From contig JAQWNF010000029.1 in NCBI GenBank assembly GCA_029246415.1, positions 124,001 through 188,000 of the forward strand: 64,000 nt of DNA. Direction: 5' to 3'. The notes beneath the pieces were generated by a model. The model was not told the origin of the DNA. It saw only the letters and a program-made list of their open reading frames with translations, and ran no database searches. A program made the position numbers and the translations under genes. This document shows positions 9,735 to 19,132 of this stretch, one piece after another (positions within the stretch are counted from its first letter, which is position 1; each line of letters begins with the position of its first letter). The DNA comes from Glaciecola sp. (GTDB taxonomy: Bacteria; Pseudomonadota; Gammaproteobacteria; Enterobacterales; Alteromonadaceae).

Positions 9735-11038
9735 TAGTCTGATGTTCCGTCTTCATCTAACACTTCGATAAAGGCTTCTTCACGCATTTCACGTAACCAC
9801 GCATCGGTTTCTTCTGAAAACTTACGGTTATATAAGAGCTGGTATGCTTTGTCTTGCTTTTTACGGTCGGTAATATCATCGACACGGCGGTCAATTAGTT
9901 GCATTAAGTGCCAACCGTGAACCGAGCGAACTGGCTCTGAAATTTCATCTTTGGCTAGTTGCATTAACGCGTCTTTAAAAGCTGGGACGTACATATTAGG
10001 ATCAGCCCAACCCAAATCACCGCCTTTTATGGCTGAACCAGGATCTTCTGAGTGCTTTTTAGCTAAGTTAGCAAATTGAGCAGTCCCTTCTAATATCTGC
10101 GCTTTAAACTCAAGTAACATCGATTGTGCTTTTTGTTCAGAAAGAATGATCGAAGGCTTGATCAAAATATGACGCGCGTTTATTTCTTCTAGCTTAGCGA
10201 CTTCAACGCCACGTGTTTCTAAAATTTTCAAGATATGGAAGCCTGCACCACTGCGAATTGGACCGATTAACGCATCCGTTTCCTTGCCTTGGATCACTTC
10301 AGCAAACAAAGTCGGCATTGAGTTGATGTTTAACCATCCCATATCACCGCCATCTAAAGCCTTTGGACCTGAAGATGAGGCGATCGCGATTTTTGCAAAA
10401 TCAGAGCCTGAATTAAGTAGGGTTAATACTTTGTCGGCTCGGCTACGCGCACCGGTAATATCTTCATCAGTAGGTTCTGGCGGAAATCCGATTAAAATAT
10501 GTCCTAAACGGTATTCGGCTTGTTCATTACCTTGTTCTTCAATCAGTGATACTAATGTGGCGATTTCTTGTGGTGTAATATAGATCCGACGACGTACATT
10601 AGCTCTGCGGACTTCACCGGTAATCAACTCTTTACGTACTGATTCACGATAGTTTTCATAATCTAAACCTGCTTGTCTAATCGACGCGCGTAGTTGGTCT
10701 ACGCTGCTGTTTTGATTTTGCGCGATATTGGCAATAGTCTGTTCAAGTTGCGGATCAGAGACTTGGATCCCCATGCGGTCAGCGACTTGCATTTGTAAAT
10801 TATCTAGGATGAGGCGCTCGATTGCTTGGGTTCTCAATGCGCGATCAGACGGCAACGCTTGGTTATTTTTGGTAGCGTTGTCTTTAACCGTCTTCACTAG
10901 CTCACGGATCTCACTTTCTAAAATAACGCCTTTGTCGACAATGACAGAGACTTTATCTAGTACTGTTTGTGCTGCGATATTGAGACTCGCAGATAAACAA
11001 ATACAACCAATCAATATACGTAAAAACTTCATAAACAC
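9734..11038 (-). CDS. surA: periplasmic chaperone / peptidyl-prolyl isomerase SurA
   Basis: SurA chaperones unfolded outer-membrane proteins across the periplasm, including LptD encoded just upstream. It has 434 residues: a signal peptide (hydrophobic about 4-20, cleavage near NIAAQ), the N-terminal chaperone domain, and two parvulin (PPIC) domains recognised by '[11 protein letters not shown]' and '[11 protein letters not shown]', each followed by 'GGDMGW'/'GGDLGW' signatures. A second ATG two codons in (11032) may be the real start; the two differ by only two residues. Confidence 0.97.
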   Translation of the reverse strand: MFMKFLRILIGCICLSASLNIAAQTVLDKVSVIVDKGVILESEIRELVKTVKDNATKNNQALPSDRALRTQAIERLILDNLQMQVADRMGIQVSDPQLEQTIANIAQNQNSSVDQLRASIRQAGLDYENYRESVRKELITGEVRRANVRRRIYITPQEIATLVSLIEEQGNEQAEYRLGHILIGFPPEPTDEDITGARSRADKVLTLLNSGSDFAKIAIASSSGPKALDGGDMGWLNINSMPTLFAEVIQGKETDALIGPIRSGAGFHILKILETRGVEVAKLEEINARHILIKPSIILSEQKAQSMLLEFKAQILEGTAQFANLAKKHSEDPGSAIKGGDLGWADPNMYVPAFKDALMQLAKDEISEPVRSVHGWHLMQLIDRRVDDITDRKKQDKAYQLLYNRKFSEETDAWLREMREEAFIEVLDEDGTSD

Positions 11039-11067
11039 TCTTTTTATTGTTGTGTTGTTAAGACACT

Positions 11068-13314
11068 TTAATTGATGAGGTATGGCTGGCGATAACCAAA
11101 CATACCATCTTGTAACATACTCTTATTGCGTCGATTCGACGAAATACCTTTAAAACTAAATTGTAATGCTATCCCAGAATCAAACTGATTAATATCTTGG
11201 ATCCCATCATTTGAGTAGCGGTTGGCTAAGTTGCGTTGACCGATAAAGCGCACGGACCAACAACATGATTCATATTGCAGACCAACATATGCCTCAATAG
11301 TTCGCGATAAACTACGATCTTTATACCAACGACCCACCCATTGCCAGCGATCAGATATTGGCCAAGCAGCACTTAAGCCCATTTGATTAATAGTTTCTTG
11401 GGATAAATTACGCACATAACGATGTGATAATTGTATCAGACTTTGGGTGTCTTTGCGGTATTCTAGCGAAACGCTACTGCGCTCTACTTTATCAACTTGT
11501 GTCGCGAGCTGTAATTGAGAATGCGCAAACCAACGTTGCGATAACCTAAAATCAAATTCTGCAGCAAGCGCTGAGCTTTGCCCTGTTTGGGTTTGGTTAA
11601 GTAAACGTGATTCATCAAAATAAAAGATTTGTCCGACACTAAATGATGCACGCTCTTGATTATCGCCATCCATGATGCGCGAGCTCAACCCAATAGTTAA
11701 TTGGTTATTATCACTGATACGGTCTAAACCACTAAATGCTTGGCCACGAAATAAGCCGTTTACGTTATTGAGTAGCTGAGCAGAGTCATACAAGCCAATG
11801 TCGTTTTGCTCGGCATAAGATGTATATAAATACTGTATTTTGGGCTCCAATGTCATAATGCCATCGGTATCGGTAAACGATTGTGGACGTTCAAAAAACG
11901 CCGCTGCAAACAGACGAGCTTGACCGATATTACGATTTACACTGGTCGCTAACTCAGAATCACCCAGATGTCGCTGTTGGTAATAAGTCGAATACCAAGT
12001 TAAATCTGCACTCATTTGTGTCCCTGGCGTGACCTGATTATAGGTGAGTGTCGGTGCAAAATGAGCCCGTGTTGCGGTGGGTAATTGTGGATTGTGATTG
12101 TCGAAATAGCTCAACTCAGAGTGAATATCTAAACGCCAATTAGGATCAAGTACTTGCGTGTAATCGGCAGATATATGGGGTAAAGCGCGATAATTGTTCG
12201 TGGTTTCACCAATAACGTCGAAGTCTTGAAAAGTGGTTTGGACCGTTAAGTTAGGAGAGTGATACAGCCACCCAACTGCTCGATTAACATAGGTGTCGGC
12301 GCGATTATAAAAATCCGAGCCGAGATCGACGATATAGTTTTCATCACTGATCTGATTAAAATCCACAAACCATTGTAAATTATCAGTCAGAGTACCTTGA
12401 TGTTGTAACCGTAAAAAATAACGTGCATCGCTGTTGATGTATTCATCATCAGAGGCTAAGTATTCAAGCGTTAGCTCGCCTTGCTGAGAGGCTGTTAAGT
12501 ACCTAAATTCACTGTTAAATTGGATGCCTCGGTTGGTCAGTAAACGCGGTGTTAAGGTTGCATCTAAATTTGGCGCGATATTCCAATAGAAAGGCTGAGA
12601 TACGTCAACACCATTGGTACTCGATGATGAAATATTAGGGAAGAGCAAGCCCGACTGACGTTGTGAGGTAACTGGAAACGCAAAGTAAGGTAAATACAAC
12701 ACAGGCACACCTGACACATAGAAGCGCGTGTTAAAAGCCTGTCCAAGATTGCCGGCTTCACCAATATTGAGTTGTGATGCTTTGATTGCCCAATCTTGTT
12801 GATTTAATGGGCAAGTAGTAAAACTAACACTATCGAGGGTTAAGCCTGATTTACTACCGATGCTGATCTGCTCGGCTAATCCATTGCCGTTAACACTCGC
12901 AAGTTGGTAGCGGGCATTACTAATCAAAAACGAATCGGTAATACCATTAAGGGAAATCGATTCACTGGTGACTTGAAGTTGGTCGTTGACAAACCCCACT
13001 TCGCCCACGGCGACGACACCATTACCGTTGTCTGTCACAATCGCTTCATCTGCAAATATTTGCCCGCGAGGACTTATAATATTTACGTTGCCGCTAAATT
13101 GTGCGCGCTGGGTTAGCGTCATGGTGGCTGAATCAGCGGTAACTACAACTGAATTGGGATCAAAAGAAGCATTTACATCCAGTATTTCAGGTGCAAAAAG
13201 TACAGGGTTCGCGCATTGTAATAAGTCAATTGGCTCGCTGGTAGCCTGTGCTTGCGCATTGCCGGAGGCAATCGCTAGGAGCGCTGCGAAGATAAAGGTA
13301 ACGGCAAATTTCAT
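11068..13314 (-). CDS. lptD: LPS-assembly outer-membrane protein LptD
   Basis: LptD is the outer-membrane barrel of the Lpt machine that inserts lipopolysaccharide into the outer leaflet. The 748 residues contain a signal peptide (cleavage near GNAQAQA), an N-terminal LptA-like (OstA) beta-jellyroll ('GNVNIISPRGQIFADEAIV') and the C-terminal barrel ending 'QFSFKGI'. The cysteines that form the essential inter-domain disulfides in E. coli are in the expected places: Cys34 (LLQCANP), the TTCPLNQ cysteine, and the adjacent pair in YESCCW. It is the first gene of the operon; the 175-bp gap to djlA must hold its promoter, but I could not place one with confidence. Confidence 0.97.
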   Translation of the reverse strand: MKFAVTFIFAALLAIASGNAQAQATSEPIDLLQCANPVLFAPEILDVNASFDPNSVVVTADSATMTLTQRAQFSGNVNIISPRGQIFADEAIVTDNGNGVVAVGEVGFVNDQLQVTSESISLNGITDSFLISNARYQLASVNGNGLAEQISIGSKSGLTLDSVSFTTCPLNQQDWAIKASQLNIGEAGNLGQAFNTRFYVSGVPVLYLPYFAFPVTSQRQSGLLFPNISSSSTNGVDVSQPFYWNIAPNLDATLTPRLLTNRGIQFNSEFRYLTASQQGELTLEYLASDDEYINSDARYFLRLQHQGTLTDNLQWFVDFNQISDENYIVDLGSDFYNRADTYVNRAVGWLYHSPNLTVQTTFQDFDVIGETTNNYRALPHISADYTQVLDPNWRLDIHSELSYFDNHNPQLPTATRAHFAPTLTYNQVTPGTQMSADLTWYSTYYQQRHLGDSELATSVNRNIGQARLFAAAFFERPQSFTDTDGIMTLEPKIQYLYTSYAEQNDIGLYDSAQLLNNVNGLFRGQAFSGLDRISDNNQLTIGLSSRIMDGDNQERASFSVGQIFYFDESRLLNQTQTGQSSALAAEFDFRLSQRWFAHSQLQLATQVDKVERSSVSLEYRKDTQSLIQLSHRYVRNLSQETINQMGLSAAWPISDRWQWVGRWYKDRSLSRTIEAYVGLQYESCCWSVRFIGQRNLANRYSNDGIQDINQFDSGIALQFSFKGISSNRRNKSMLQDGMFGYRQPYLIN

Positions 13315-13489
13315 GAAAGCGCATGGAGTCCAAAATTCAAGTACTGCCGATTTTAAAGGTTTATGGCTAAATTTCCATGTTTAAGTCGTAAAAATCCCGT
13401 TTTCATTGATTTTTTTTCATAAAATGGGTTTATTGCCAATCCGTCGACGGTTATAGTAGCCCTATATCAAGTGTTACAGTGACTAAACA

Positions 13490-14392
13490 ATGCCATTCAT
13501 GGGAAAATTACTAGGGTTCGTGTTCGGGTTTTTATTATTAAAAATACCCGGAGCGATACTGGGCTTAATTGCCGGACATATGTTCGATAAAGGAATGAGT
13601 AATGATTTTTCTCGTTCCGGTGGATTTGGGCGCTTTTTTGCTGACAACGAACGTTTGCAAAGTAGTGCGATTTTTTTCCATGCATTGTTTGCTTGTTTAG
13701 GGCATATAGCGAAAGCCGATGGTGCGGTGACTCAGTCGGAGATCAATGTCGCCTTAAAGCTGATGGACGATATGGGGCTGAATGAAAATGATCGTCGTGA
13801 AGCGCAACAAGCTTTTAGGGAGGGCAAAGACCAACATTTCCCGCTCAACAATATATTAAAAGATTTAAAACACGACTTACACGGACAAAAAATAATCCTT
13901 CAGGCGTTTCTGGAAATGCTCATCGAGGCATCATTTGCCGATGGTCAATTATCCGTAAGTGAAGTCGAAGTGCTTGATAAAGTGGCATCAGGGCTTGGTT
14001 TTGGGCACAAAGATCTGGATCGATTAATCCGTAAGTTTGAAGCTGAGCTCAGATTTCGTCAGCGCCAAGATGCATTTAGTAAAGCGCGTGATGAAGCCCG
14101 TTCCCGTGCGCAAGAACAAGCAAATGCGTGGCGTGATAAAGCGCAACAACAATACTCTCGTGCCCATCAATATTCGGACAAACAACGCTTAACGGATGCT
14201 TACCGCATTTTAAATGTCGCTCCCACTGCGGATGAAAAAACGCTTAAACGCGCTTACAAAAAAGCCATGAATGAACATCATCCAGATAAACTCATCGCTA
14301 AAGGCTTGCCGCAACAAGCAATGGAGCTAGCTAAAGTCAAAGCGCAAGATATTCAAGCTGCCTATGAGCTGATAAAAAGTAGTCGGCCTTAA
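13490..14392 (+). CDS. djlA: membrane-anchored DnaJ-like co-chaperone DjlA
   Basis: DjlA is an inner-membrane J-domain protein that stimulates DnaK and affects capsule/stress phosphorelays in E. coli. A single N-terminal membrane segment (about residues 5-29, 'LLGFVFGFLLLKIPGAILGL') precedes GHMFDKG, a conserved family hallmark. A TerB-like helical domain occupies about 45-185, and a C-terminal J domain begins at 'DAYRILNVAPTADEKTLKRA' and carries the HPD motif ('NEHHPDKL'). At 300 residues it is close to E. coli (271) with a longer charged linker. It is divergent from lptD, as in enterobacteria. Confidence 0.95.
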   Translation: MPFMGKLLGFVFGFLLLKIPGAILGLIAGHMFDKGMSNDFSRSGGFGRFFADNERLQSSAIFFHALFACLGHIAKADGAVTQSEINVALKLMDDMGLNENDRREAQQAFREGKDQHFPLNNILKDLKHDLHGQKIILQAFLEMLIEASFADGQLSVSEVEVLDKVASGLGFGHKDLDRLIRKFEAELRFRQRQDAFSKARDEARSRAQEQANAWRDKAQQQYSRAHQYSDKQRLTDAYRILNVAPTADEKTLKRAYKKAMNEHHPDKLIAKGLPQQAMELAKVKAQDIQAAYELIKSSRP

Positions 14393-14397
14393 CCGCA

Positions 14398-15309
14398 GTG
14401 ACAGGATTAATTTCGGTAGATAATCAACAATCGATTGAAGCGTTTTTACAAGTCTTGTACTTAGAAAAAGGCTTATCAGATAATACTTTGTCGGCGTATC
14501 ACACCGATTTACGCAAACTCTGTGAGTACTTGAGCGTTGCGACTGCAGATTTTAGGTTAATTGATATCAATGAAGCCCAAATCCGTGACTATTTGACTCA
14601 TCGCCAACAACATAATTTATCCGCGCGAAGTACGGCCAGAGGTTTATCGTCATTAAAGACCTTTATCAAATACTGCTTGTCTGAAAAAATCCGCGAAGAT
14701 GACCCATTGCGTCATATCAAACCGCCAAAAATCAAAGTGGCATTGCCCGATACGTTAACGGAGCAACAGATAGAAGCATTGCTTGATGCTCCGGATGAAA
14801 ACGACGCCATTGGTCTGCGCGATAAAGCGATGTTAGAAGTGTTATATGCAACTGGATTACGAGTCACGGAATTGGTGAGTTTACGCTTGGATCAGATCTC
14901 CTTGTTGCAAGGTGTGGTAAGAGTCATCGGTAAAGGTAACAAAGAACGCTTAGTGCCACTGGGTGAACCTGCTGTAGATGCGATTGAGGCATTCGTAAAA
15001 TCGGGACGACCAGAGCTATTAAAGCACAGCAGTGATGTGGTGTTTCCAAGTTCTCGCGGTACGTTGATGACCCGTCAGACCTTTTGGCATCGGATTAAAT
15101 TATATGCCACGATTGCAGGGATAAAGGTGCATTTATCGCCGCATACACTGCGTCATGCGTTTGCTACTCATCTGTTAAACCACGGGGCTGATTTGCGCGT
15201 GGTGCAACTTTTATTAGGGCATAGTGATCTATCTACCACCCAAATCTATACCCATGTAGCAACCGAACGCTTAACTCACATTATTACAACACACCACCCC
15301 CGTGGATGA
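14398..15309 (+). CDS. xerD: site-specific tyrosine recombinase XerD
   Basis: XerD, with XerC, resolves chromosome dimers at dif during FtsK-driven segregation. The 303 residues comprise a SAM-like core-binding domain ('FLQVLYLEKGLSDNTLSAYH') and the catalytic domain with the Arg in 'YATGLRVTELVSL', Lys in 'GKGNKERLVPLG', 'HTLRHAFATHLL', 'GADLRVVQLLLGHSDLSTTQ' and the nucleophile Tyr in 'IYTHV'. The start is GTG at 14398, 5 bp after djlA. It precedes dsbC and recJ, the common xerD-dsbC-recJ order. Confidence 0.96.
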   Translation: MTGLISVDNQQSIEAFLQVLYLEKGLSDNTLSAYHTDLRKLCEYLSVATADFRLIDINEAQIRDYLTHRQQHNLSARSTARGLSSLKTFIKYCLSEKIREDDPLRHIKPPKIKVALPDTLTEQQIEALLDAPDENDAIGLRDKAMLEVLYATGLRVTELVSLRLDQISLLQGVVRVIGKGNKERLVPLGEPAVDAIEAFVKSGRPELLKHSSDVVFPSSRGTLMTRQTFWHRIKLYATIAGIKVHLSPHTLRHAFATHLLNHGADLRVVQLLLGHSDLSTTQIYTHVATERLTHIITTHHPRG

Positions 15310-15391
15310 ATTTGCGCTTTTTGTGCAGTTTCAAAAAATGTAATTAAGCGGGATTTTTATCATAAAGATGAATACAATGGTCACTTATTGC

Positions 15392-15415
15392 GGTCTATAA
15401 CAACAAGCATAGACC
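15392..15415. promoter_or_regulatory. inverted repeat between xerD and dsbC
   Basis: GGTCTAT (15392-15398) and ATAGACC (15409-15415) form a perfect 7-bp inverted repeat with a 10-bp spacer, 30 bp before the dsbC ATG. It is followed by TTT only, so it is a weak terminator at best. It could be a leader hairpin or a binding site. Confidence 0.3.
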
Positions 15416-15445
15416 TTTAACATCGAATTTGGATACCAAAAAGCA

Positions 15446-16225
15446 ATGAAAATAGTATTAATTAAACAAGCTGTATTAAGTTTATTCATCCTGGTTAGTA
15501 TCAGTGCCTGTGCGCAGGAAGCAGAAAACAGTCCAGCGCAAACGGCGTCACTTACTTCTGCTAATACCATTGTATTGAGCGACGAGCTGATTGAAAAATT
15601 TCAACGCAATACCCGCTTGAGTATTTTAAATGTTGAGCAATCACCTCTAGACAACTTATATCAAATCACGACTGACCGAGGTATTTTTTATCTTTCCAAA
15701 GATGGACAGTTTTTTATTAATGCGGTGATTTTTAATCTGGATAAAGGTATGTTGAACGAAACGGATATCGCAATGAATGGTATTCGTTTACAAAAAGTCG
15801 CTGATATTCGAGATTCAGGTATCGTTTACAAAGCAGCAAATGAAAAGTATATCGTTGATGTATTTACCGATATAACGTGTGGGTACTGCCGTAAGTTACA
15901 TCGTGAAATGCAAGATTACCTCGATGCGGGCATTTCTATTCGTTACCTTGCTTATCCGCGTGAAGGGTTAAATGGCGATGTGTTTAAACAGATGCAATCT
16001 ATTTGGTGTGCTACTAACCGACAAGATGCAATGGATCAAGCTAAAGGCGGCGATACGGTTGCATCATTAAGCTGTAAAAACGAGGTCGCGAAACATTATC
16101 AAACTGGCGGCGCTATTGGTGTGACAGGTACACCTAATATTGTTGTTGCGGATGGTTCACTGATAGGTGGGTATCAACCAGCGTCTGCACTGTTAGCTGA
16201 ACTGAAAAAACGTTTAGGCGAATAA
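15446..16225 (+). CDS. dsbC: thiol:disulfide isomerase DsbC, possibly a lipoprotein
   Basis: DsbC is the periplasmic isomerase that reshuffles wrong disulfides and is kept reduced by DsbD. The 259 residues include an N-terminal dimerisation region ('TDRGIFYLSKDGQFFI') and a thioredoxin-fold domain with active site CGYC at Cys145-Cys148. The cis-proline is in 'GVTGTPNIV', and a second structural disulfide is likely between IWCATN and LSCKNE. The signal peptide ends 'LVSISACAQE'; I-S-A-C at 19-22 fits a lipobox, so Cys22 could be lipidated. Classical DsbC is soluble, and a signal peptidase I cut after ACA is the alternative. It probably shares a transcript with recJ. Confidence 0.94.
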   Translation: MKIVLIKQAVLSLFILVSISACAQEAENSPAQTASLTSANTIVLSDELIEKFQRNTRLSILNVEQSPLDNLYQITTDRGIFYLSKDGQFFINAVIFNLDKGMLNETDIAMNGIRLQKVADIRDSGIVYKAANEKYIVDVFTDITCGYCRKLHREMQDYLDAGISIRYLAYPREGLNGDVFKQMQSIWCATNRQDAMDQAKGGDTVASLSCKNEVAKHYQTGGAIGVTGTPNIVVADGSLIGGYQPASALLAELKKRLGE

Positions 16226-16226
16226 G

Positions 16227-18098
16227 TTGTCTTTACTTATAAATGAGCAATCTAGCGCGTTATCTACCGCGTTATCTACTGTGCAAGATGCTGGTATATC
16301 TGATTTAGCTATTGTGCCGCGCACGCTTATGCCACAAACGCTTGCGCAAATTTCTGCCTCTCCTGAGCAGTCTGCTTTGGCTACTGCGGCTAATGCGTCG
16401 CCATTAAGCGCTCAAGATTTTGCTGGGCCGTATGGCAAGATCCTCGCGCAAATTTTTCGCACACGTGGCATTGATTCATTATCGGATTTAGAGACAGGTG
16501 CTAAAGATTTACTGCATTTTAAACAGTTAAATGGTATTGCCCAAGCGGTGAACTTACTTGCTCAAGCCGTTAAAACACAGCAGCGTATCGTGATTATTGG
16601 TGATTTTGATGCCGATGGTGCAACGAGCACTGCATTGTGTATGTTGTGTTTACGTGATTTGGGCCTCAATAATGTTAAGTATCTCGTGCCGAATCGTTTT
16701 GATTTTGGTTATGGGTTGTCTCCTGAAATTGTCGATGTGGCAATCAGCGAATTTTCGCCAGAAATCTTACTGACTGTCGATAATGGTATCGCCTGTCATG
16801 CTGGCGTGGCACATGCTAAAGCCCAAGGTTTACAGGTAATTATTACCGACCACCATTTACCGGCTACGACATTGCCTGATGCTGATGCTATAGTTAATCC
16901 AAACCAACATCACTGTGAATTTGGCTCCAAACACCTTGCAGGTGTAGGGGTGGCATTTTATGTATTAAGCGCATTAAAAACCAAGTTGATGCAAGATGAC
17001 TGGTTTAACGCACAGCGTCCAGCACCAAACTTGGCGCAATATTTAGATATTGTGGCATTAGGAACGGTTGCAGATGTAGTGAAGTTAGATAAAAACAACC
17101 GTATTTTTGTGTATCAAGGCGTGCAGCGTATTCGTGCTGGTCGCTGTCGCCCGGGTATTCGTGCATTGTTAGATGTGGCAAGTAAACCATGCGACAAGGT
17201 AACGTCGATTGATTTAGGATTTATTTTAGGTCCAAGGCTCAATGCTGCTGGTCGTCTCGAAGATATGGCTCAAGGGATCGAATGTTTACTCGCTGAAGAC
17301 TACGATACAGCCCGTGGAATGGCACACACCTTGGATTCACTTAATCGCCAACGTCGAGAAATCGAAGGGCAAATGCGCGAGCAAGCCGAGGCGACATTAG
17401 CCACGTTACAATTAGATCAAGATGTATTACCAGATGGCTTAGTCTTGTTTGATCCTGATTTTCACCAAGGTGTAATTGGGATCGTAGCTGGACGTATCAA
17501 AGAACAATATTATCGGCCAACGGTAGTGTTTGCTAGTCAAGATGATGGCGAACTCAAAGGCTCGGCTCGGTCTATTCCAGGTGTACATATTCGCGATGTA
17601 TTTGATGAGGTGAATACACGTCATCCAGGGATCATCAAAAAATTTGGCGGGCATGCGATGGCAGCTGGTTTATCAATTGTCGCTGAGCAATTAGATGCAT
17701 TTAACTCGGCGCTGTTATCGGTATTAGCTAATCATATGGCACAGATCCCGAATGAGGCACAGATCCTCAGTGATGGGCAATTACTGGCGAGTGATTTAAG
17801 TCTAGATTTTGCCAATGCGTTGATGCAATCAGGTCCGTGGGGGCAAGGATTTGAAGAGCCTATTTTTGATAATGTATTTACTTTGGTTAACCAACGTATC
17901 GTCGGCGAAAAGCACCTTAAAATGGTACTTCAACTAGATAATGTGACGATTGATGCAATTGCTTTTAATGTGGATGTCGACGCATGGCCGAACCATCAAG
18001 TGAATCAGGTACATGTTGCATATAAGCTCAATGTTAATGAATTTCGAGGGCAGCAGTCAGTCCAATGTATGGTGGTGAAATTTGCCCCAGTTAGATAA
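16227..18098 (+). CDS. recJ: single-stranded-DNA-specific exonuclease RecJ
   Basis: RecJ degrades single-stranded DNA 5' to 3' in RecF-pathway recombination, mismatch repair and base excision repair. DHH-family motifs are present in order: 'GDFDADGATSTA', 'LTVDNGIA', 'IITDHHLP' (the DHH), 'AVVNPN'-like (here AIVNPNQHHCEF), 'VALGTVADVV', and the DHHA1 'KFGGHAMAAGLSI'. Length is 623 residues against 577 in E. coli; the difference is an N-terminal, Ser/Ala-rich extension of about 40 residues. The start is TTG at 16227, one base after dsbC's stop. An ATG at 16329 is possible but would remove the 'IVPRTL' segment that aligns with the E. coli N-terminus. Confidence 0.96.
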   Translation: MSLLINEQSSALSTALSTVQDAGISDLAIVPRTLMPQTLAQISASPEQSALATAANASPLSAQDFAGPYGKILAQIFRTRGIDSLSDLETGAKDLLHFKQLNGIAQAVNLLAQAVKTQQRIVIIGDFDADGATSTALCMLCLRDLGLNNVKYLVPNRFDFGYGLSPEIVDVAISEFSPEILLTVDNGIACHAGVAHAKAQGLQVIITDHHLPATTLPDADAIVNPNQHHCEFGSKHLAGVGVAFYVLSALKTKLMQDDWFNAQRPAPNLAQYLDIVALGTVADVVKLDKNNRIFVYQGVQRIRAGRCRPGIRALLDVASKPCDKVTSIDLGFILGPRLNAAGRLEDMAQGIECLLAEDYDTARGMAHTLDSLNRQRREIEGQMREQAEATLATLQLDQDVLPDGLVLFDPDFHQGVIGIVAGRIKEQYYRPTVVFASQDDGELKGSARSIPGVHIRDVFDEVNTRHPGIIKKFGGHAMAAGLSIVAEQLDAFNSALLSVLANHMAQIPNEAQILSDGQLLASDLSLDFANALMQSGPWGQGFEEPIFDNVFTLVNQRIVGEKHLKMVLQLDNVTIDAIAFNVDVDAWPNHQVNQVHVAYKLNVNEFRGQQSVQCMVVKFAPVR

Positions 18099-18354
18099 AT
18101 TACTACATCAACACCCACAGTTGACTCATTCTCAGGATATGAAGGTCACATCACATGTGCAGCGAGAGCAAGATGATTGGATTGTGCATACAGTGATGTT
18201 GGCAGATATCGATGTGCCTTTTGTATTTAAGCGCAAAAAGCGTTATCAATCTCTGCAAGGAGCGAACGTAAATTTGACCTATTACCCAGCTACAATTACA
18301 GTTGCGGGAATGGAGCTTGAACAAATGCGCGTTGTCCGGATCAAAAGGTCTTAA
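18082..18354 (+). CDS. small conserved hypothetical protein between recJ and recO
   Basis: A 90-codon frame starting at TTG 18082, overlapping the end of recJ by 17 bp and the recO ATG by 1 bp. An ATG at 18139 would give a 71-residue form, starting MKVTSHVQREQDDW. I do not recognise a named family. The protein looks all-beta ('DDWIVHTVMLADIDVPFVFK', 'VNLTYYPATITVAGMELEQM') with no signal peptide or membrane segment. The tight overlap on both sides, and its place between two recombination genes, argue that it is real and translated in the operon. The start is uncertain. Confidence 0.75.
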   Translation: MPQLDKLLHQHPQLTHSQDMKVTSHVQREQDDWIVHTVMLADIDVPFVFKRKKRYQSLQGANVNLTYYPATITVAGMELEQMRVVRIKRS

Positions 18355-19085
18355 TGATGCGGGCCGGTAATGGCGTTATGGTCAATGGCTTTGTATTGCA
18401 TCGTCGACCTTACCAAGAAACGAGTTTTTTGGTTGATATTTTTACACAGGAATTAGGTAAAATCCGTTGCGTGGCTCGTGGAATGCGCAGTGCTAAATCA
18501 GATCGAAAAAGTGTATTACAACCTTTTCAATCAGTTACTTGCGAATTAACTGGCAAAGGTGAGCTAAAATCAGTTAAATCCGCCGAAATCAACGCAAAAG
18601 GGTATCATCTTCAGCATACTGCGTTATTTTGTGGCATGTATTTAAACGAACTCATTAATCGCTGTTTACCTGCAAATATTCCTTGTCCGGATTTATTTGC
18701 CCAATATCAACGTGCCATATCACATTTACATGCTTCATTAGAAATTAACGGCACCCTTCACGCAGCACAAGAAGCGGCATTACGCGTGTTTGAATTATCG
18801 TTGTTAAATGAGCTGGGTTTTTTACCTGACATCAGTGTTGATGCGCATTCACAAGAAGCGCTATTTCCAACCATGGATTATGTGTTTATTGCAGAAGAAG
18901 GCATGTTGCTCAAACAATGGTATCCACACTTGCGGTCAGTGCCGGGTCAATGGGTTATCAATATGCTCAATGAAGAATGGGATCCGAACAGTTTAAAAAC
19001 GGCAAAGTGGATCACCCGCCAAGCGTTACAACCGTTATTAGGCAATAAACCATTAAAAAGTCGTGAATTGTTTGTATCAAAATAG
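18354..19085 (+). CDS. recO: DNA repair protein RecO
   Basis: RecO, with RecR, loads RecA on SSB-coated gaps in the RecF pathway. It has 243 residues, the usual length. The N-terminal OB-fold begins 'GFVLHRRPYQETSFLVDIFT' with 'VARGMRSAKSDRKSVLQPF', followed by a helical domain. The E. coli-like protein has lost most zinc cysteines, and the same is true here. The ATG at 18354 overlaps the previous stop (TAATG); a second ATG follows at 18357. Confidence 0.95.
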   Translation: MMRAGNGVMVNGFVLHRRPYQETSFLVDIFTQELGKIRCVARGMRSAKSDRKSVLQPFQSVTCELTGKGELKSVKSAEINAKGYHLQHTALFCGMYLNELINRCLPANIPCPDLFAQYQRAISHLHASLEINGTLHAAQEAALRVFELSLLNELGFLPDISVDAHSQEALFPTMDYVFIAEEGMLLKQWYPHLRSVPGQWVINMLNEEWDPNSLKTAKWITRQALQPLLGNKPLKSRELFVSK

Positions 19086-19132
19086 CGATTAAGCCATAAT
19101 TAACGCATTGTTTTTACTCAGAGAAACCCATC

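Noticed and set aside
10284-10583. 99-codon plus-strand frame opposite surA
   Set aside because: Antisense shadow of the first parvulin domain of SurA, with no translation signals.
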